Positions 42,414-44,201 of a stretch of 44,201 bases of DNA are shown here, one piece after another. Made by a program: the position numbers and the translations under genes. The DNA is from Candidatus Mediterraneibacter guildfordensis (GTDB taxonomy: Bacteria > Bacillota > Clostridia > Lachnospirales > Lachnospiraceae): positions 1 to 44,201 of the forward strand of contig DXIS01000023.1 in the NCBI GenBank assembly GCA_019112735.1, in the 5' to 3' direction. The notes beneath the pieces were generated by a model. That model worked only from the letters and a program-made list of their open reading frames with translations, was not told the DNA's origin and ran no database searches. How positions within the stretch are numbered: position 1 is the stretch's first letter; each line of letters opens with the position of its first letter.

Positions 42414-43814
42414 ATGGCACAGAAATCGAAAAAAACGACAGGCTTCCGGATGCCCCATGTGTTTATCATCCTGCTGCTTATCATGTTGTTTGTCGTTGTT
42501 CTTTCCTATATCATCCCGAGCGGTACATATGAACGGCTTGAAAATGCGGCCGGGATCACCGTGATCGATCCCGATACATTCCACTATGTGGAAAATGATA
42601 CGCCGATTACATTCATGAATTATTTCGAGGCGGTCTACAATGGCTTCGTGAACGGCGCCACGATCATGGGGACGCTGTTCATCTGCTCCGGCGTGATCTA
42701 CCTGCTGGAGGCGAGCGGAGCTTTCGGAGCGTTTATCGGCGTGATCCTGGACCGGACAAAAGGAAAAGAATTCTCTGTGGTCTGCATTTTTTATACGATC
42801 TTTGTCATCTTCGGGGTGCTCGGCTACGGGGAGGCGGCCTATCCGTTCTATCCGCTGGCCGTCACCATCGGATTCGCGCTTGGCTATGACCGGATGGTCG
42901 GGACTGCGCTCGCCATCGTGGGCAGCACGGTGGGATTCACCTCCGGTCTGATGAATACATTTACAACCGGCGTGGCCCAGCAGATCGTGGGCCTCCCGCT
43001 CTTCTCCGGCATCGGGTTCCGCGCAGCCGGCCTGGCGGTATTCTATGTGATCGGCCTGGCGGGGCTCTATGCCTACTGCCGTAAGATCCGCAGGGATCCG
43101 TCGCTCAGCCTGTTAAGTGATGAATACATGAACCTGAGGAAAGAAGACCATACGGATGGCCTGGAAGAAATGAATATCCGCCGTGTACTCGGTCTGCTCG
43201 CCTTTCTCGGCGTGATCGTTGTCCAGGGATACGGCTGTATCCGCCTGGGGTGGTCCTTCCCGCAGATCGGCGCGATCTATGTCATCCTCGGCATCCTGCT
43301 TGCGCTGATTTTCCGCATCGGACCGAGCGAGGCGTGCCAGCTCTTCTGCAAAGGAGCGGTCCGTGTATTTGCCGCGGCCTTCGCGGTCGGCCTTGCCCAG
43401 TCTGTGGTCGTGCTGATGAACCAGGCCTTCATCATGGATACGATCGTGCACGGCATGTCGGAGCTTCTCCAGAACCGGAGCGCGATCCTGGCCCTGCTGA
43501 TCATATTCGTATTCGTTACACTGTTTAACTTCCTTGTCGTATCCGGAAGCGGCAAAGCAGTCATCGTTATGCCGATCCTGCAGCCGCTGGGCGAGATCCT
43601 TCATATCAACCAGCAGGTGCTCGTCCTCACATACCAGTATGGAGACGGCATTACCAACAGCTTCTGGCCGGGCAGCTCCCTGGTGCAGCTCTCCATGTGC
43701 GGCGTCGATTACGGGACCTGGCTCAGGTTCTGCTGGAAGATATACCTGGGGTTCATCGTCAGCGCATTCATGCTGGTTATGGTTGCATACGGGATCGGGT
43801 ATGGGCCGTTCTAA
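42414..43814 (+). CDS. YfcC/DcuC-family membrane carrier
   Basis: At 466 residues with about 12 transmembrane helices. The first helix follows a short basic N terminus; then YIIPSGTYER, the FGVLGYGEAAYPFYPL segment, and FNFLVVSGSGKAVIVMPILQPLG with the late NSFWPGSS, all usual in the YfcC group (PF03606). Members are thought to move basic amino acids, dicarboxylates or short peptides. It is co-transcribed with the M20 amidohydrolase, and both face a leftward amidohydrolase operon, so this is one catabolic neighbourhood. AAAGAGG precedes the start. Confidence 0.87.
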   Translation: MAQKSKKTTGFRMPHVFIILLLIMLFVVVLSYIIPSGTYERLENAAGITVIDPDTFHYVENDTPITFMNYFEAVYNGFVNGATIMGTLFICSGVIYLLEASGAFGAFIGVILDRTKGKEFSVVCIFYTIFVIFGVLGYGEAAYPFYPLAVTIGFALGYDRMVGTALAIVGSTVGFTSGLMNTFTTGVAQQIVGLPLFSGIGFRAAGLAVFYVIGLAGLYAYCRKIRRDPSLSLLSDEYMNLRKEDHTDGLEEMNIRRVLGLLAFLGVIVVQGYGCIRLGWSFPQIGAIYVILGILLALIFRIGPSEACQLFCKGAVRVFAAAFAVGLAQSVVVLMNQAFIMDTIVHGMSELLQNRSAILALLIIFVFVTLFNFLVVSGSGKAVIVMPILQPLGEILHINQQVLVLTYQYGDGITNSFWPGSSLVQLSMCGVDYGTWLRFCWKIYLGFIVSAFMLVMVAYGIGYGPF

Positions 43815-44077
43815 AGGAAATTCCTGGTTTCCGGACAGCGTGATCAACAAATGTGCTTAGTAGCATTCAGAGAATAGTGAACAGATTCTGACACAGACAA
43901 GCAGGCAAAGCCTCTCTGCGGCCCAGCTCCTGAGCCCCTACCGACACATTCTTTGATTATTGTTTGTCGAACTGATCTGAGGTAACTTCAGCACGGAATT
44001 ACAAAAGAATTTCCAATTGGATGCGACTTTCACGGAATAAGGGGTAAAGCCGGACCGGTGACTGTGGAACGGCTGTA
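43815..44077. other. gene-free region with two more CACGGAAT cores
   Basis: No convincing open frame. Two CACGGAAT cores occur at 43,992 and 44,031, 39 bases apart, and the second is followed by GGGGTAAA as in the last unit of the array at 36,507. This looks like a remnant of another repeat-preceded locus. Confidence 0.5.
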
Positions 44078-44193
44078 GAAAAAGTAAAAAACGGAGCGCT
44101 GACTTTAGGAGCAGAGATGAAGTTGTCTGAGCGAATGCGAGTTCTTCATCTCTGCTCCTGTTTTTTGTCAGTGTTCCGTTTTTGTAGTTTTTC
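44078..44193. repeat. long imperfect palindrome (element C)
   Basis: The outer arms (from about 44,078 and ending about 44,193) pair through AAAAACGGA and TCCGTTTTT. An inner arm, AGGAGCAGAGATGAAG, pairs with CTTCATCTCTGCTCCT around a short loop region with GAGCGAATGCG. That last motif resembles the GAGCGAGAGCG of copy B. A T-run after each arm could also make it a terminator. The unit may continue past the window. Confidence 0.75.
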
Positions 44194-44201
44194 TTAAGCT
44201 G

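Overview
The window looks like chromosome of a spore-forming, strictly anaerobic gut Firmicute of the Lachnospiraceae type. This rests on the gene set (spoIID with a spoIIQ-like gene, a T-box-controlled ileS, a YesM/YesN-type two-component system, CstA and YfcC carriers), strong Shine-Dalgarno sites and moderate GC. Genus or species cannot be set from the sequence alone.

1-7,900 is an AT-richer accessory zone full of broken genes. It holds the tail of a multidrug-type ABC ATPase, an operon of three SAM methyltransferases with a small membrane protein, and the first codons of an ECF-transporter S component. Scars of an integrative element follow: a frameshifted excisionase-like gene, a second HTH gene cut after 15 codons, and an orphan C-terminal reading frame. 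Then come a flavin reductase with a divergent HxlR regulator, a P-loop kinase-like gene, a HipB antitoxin whose HipA is cut short, and a deleted sigma-factor locus.

7,900-11,900 holds a Fic protein, a coupled bcp-yaaA peroxide-defence pair, and a cstA carrier gene broken by an internal frameshifting deletion. 12,090-21,297 is the most coherent functional unit: a lipoprotein, two permeases, two different ABC ATPases and a cytoplasmic Cys-type sulfatase, followed from a separate promoter by a sensor kinase and an AraC-type response regulator. I read it as uptake and intracellular desulfation of a sulfate ester, comparable in logic to AtsRBC/AtsA of Pseudomonas. The two ATPases carry complementary defects that fall in the same composite ATP site.

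21,372-27,289 holds a 32-residue small protein, a DD-carboxypeptidase with a very basic tail, a membrane protein, and a metal-efflux locus (ArsR-AraC fusion regulator, HMA chaperone, P1B-ATPase) with a recognisable promoter and operator. 27,460-31,383 is ileS behind an Ile T-box. Between the T-box terminator and the start codon lie two inverted copies of a structured repeat of about 135 bp, whose differences are mostly compensatory base-pair changes. These are the strongest candidate for something undescribed.

31,388-36,426 holds glycogen phosphorylase, a membrane protein, spoIID, and a spoIIQ-like LytM protein that has lost its zinc ligands. 36,507-38,216 holds an array of six 23-bp repeats overlapping the promoter of a DUF4143 ATPase, then a GIY-YIG protein. 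38,182-43,814 holds amino-acid and amide catabolism genes: an ornithine-cyclodeaminase-like protein, a YtcJ amidohydrolase, an M20 amidohydrolase and a YfcC carrier. The last 390 bases have no gene but hold two more copies of the CACGGAAT repeat core and a long imperfect palindrome.
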